Origin: Planctomycetota bacterium
GTDB taxonomy: Bacteria > Planctomycetota > Phycisphaerae > UBA1845
Direction of reading: 5' to 3'
Length of the DNA stretch: 5,166 nucleotides
NCBI GenBank assembly: GCA_022561415.1
Contig: JADFRH010000130.1
Coordinates: 1,673 to 6,838, forward strand
Shown here: in pieces, positions 5,157 to 5,166 of the stretch
Layout: the number at the start of each line of letters is the position of its first letter
Position numbering within the stretch: the stretch's first letter is position 1
Program-made: the position numbers and the translations under genes
The notes under the pieces: model-generated
The model's input: the letters and a program-made list of their open reading frames with translations, nothing else
Database searches by the model: none
Told to the model about the DNA's origin: nothing

Positions 5157-5166
5157 GATCGAACCC

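Overview
The window looks like chromosomal DNA from a high-GC environmental bacterium, most likely a member of the Planctomycetota. This rests on three protein-level signs: a PEP-CTERM sorting tail on one secreted protein, Cys-Asp-rich 'DCNDNG'-type motifs on another, and an HU-like protein of the Lys-rich kind common in that phylum. The assignment is an inference from these signatures, not from a database search.

Layout. The left edge cuts a tRNA-Thr(GGT) gene on the minus strand. A strong sigma70-like promoter pointing at it lies about 165 bases upstream. A roughly 600-base non-coding stretch with a GNRA-capped hairpin and a 12-base palindrome leads to a 651-residue plus-strand gene. That protein has two membrane segments flanking a long coiled-coil region, the plan of Wzz/GumC-type polysaccharide co-polymerases, though no glycan genes accompany it here. 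Next, a well-defined single-gene unit encodes a 109-residue HU-family DNA-binding protein. It has a GC palindrome, an A/T-rich tract, a promoter with a 17-base spacer, a strong ribosome binding site and a 14-bp-stem terminator.

After the terminator, about 530 bases carry no convincing gene but hold two repeat structures. One is an imperfect 91-bp tandem duplication with a hairpin in each copy. The other is a cluster of five CGCATTACC units containing a 17-bp direct repeat. The right end holds two convergent genes for exported proteins, a PEP-CTERM protein (plus) and a Cys/Asp-motif protein (minus). Their 3' ends overlap by 86 bases, and the minus-strand protein loses its recognisable repeat pattern inside the overlap.

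The genes do not form one obvious pathway. The tRNA and HU genes are housekeeping, the Wzz-like protein is probably an envelope protein, and the right-hand pair looks like lineage-specific secreted proteins. No complete new defence or mobile system is visible. The most unexplained material is the repeat-rich 3605-3931 segment and the convergent overlap at 4614-4699.
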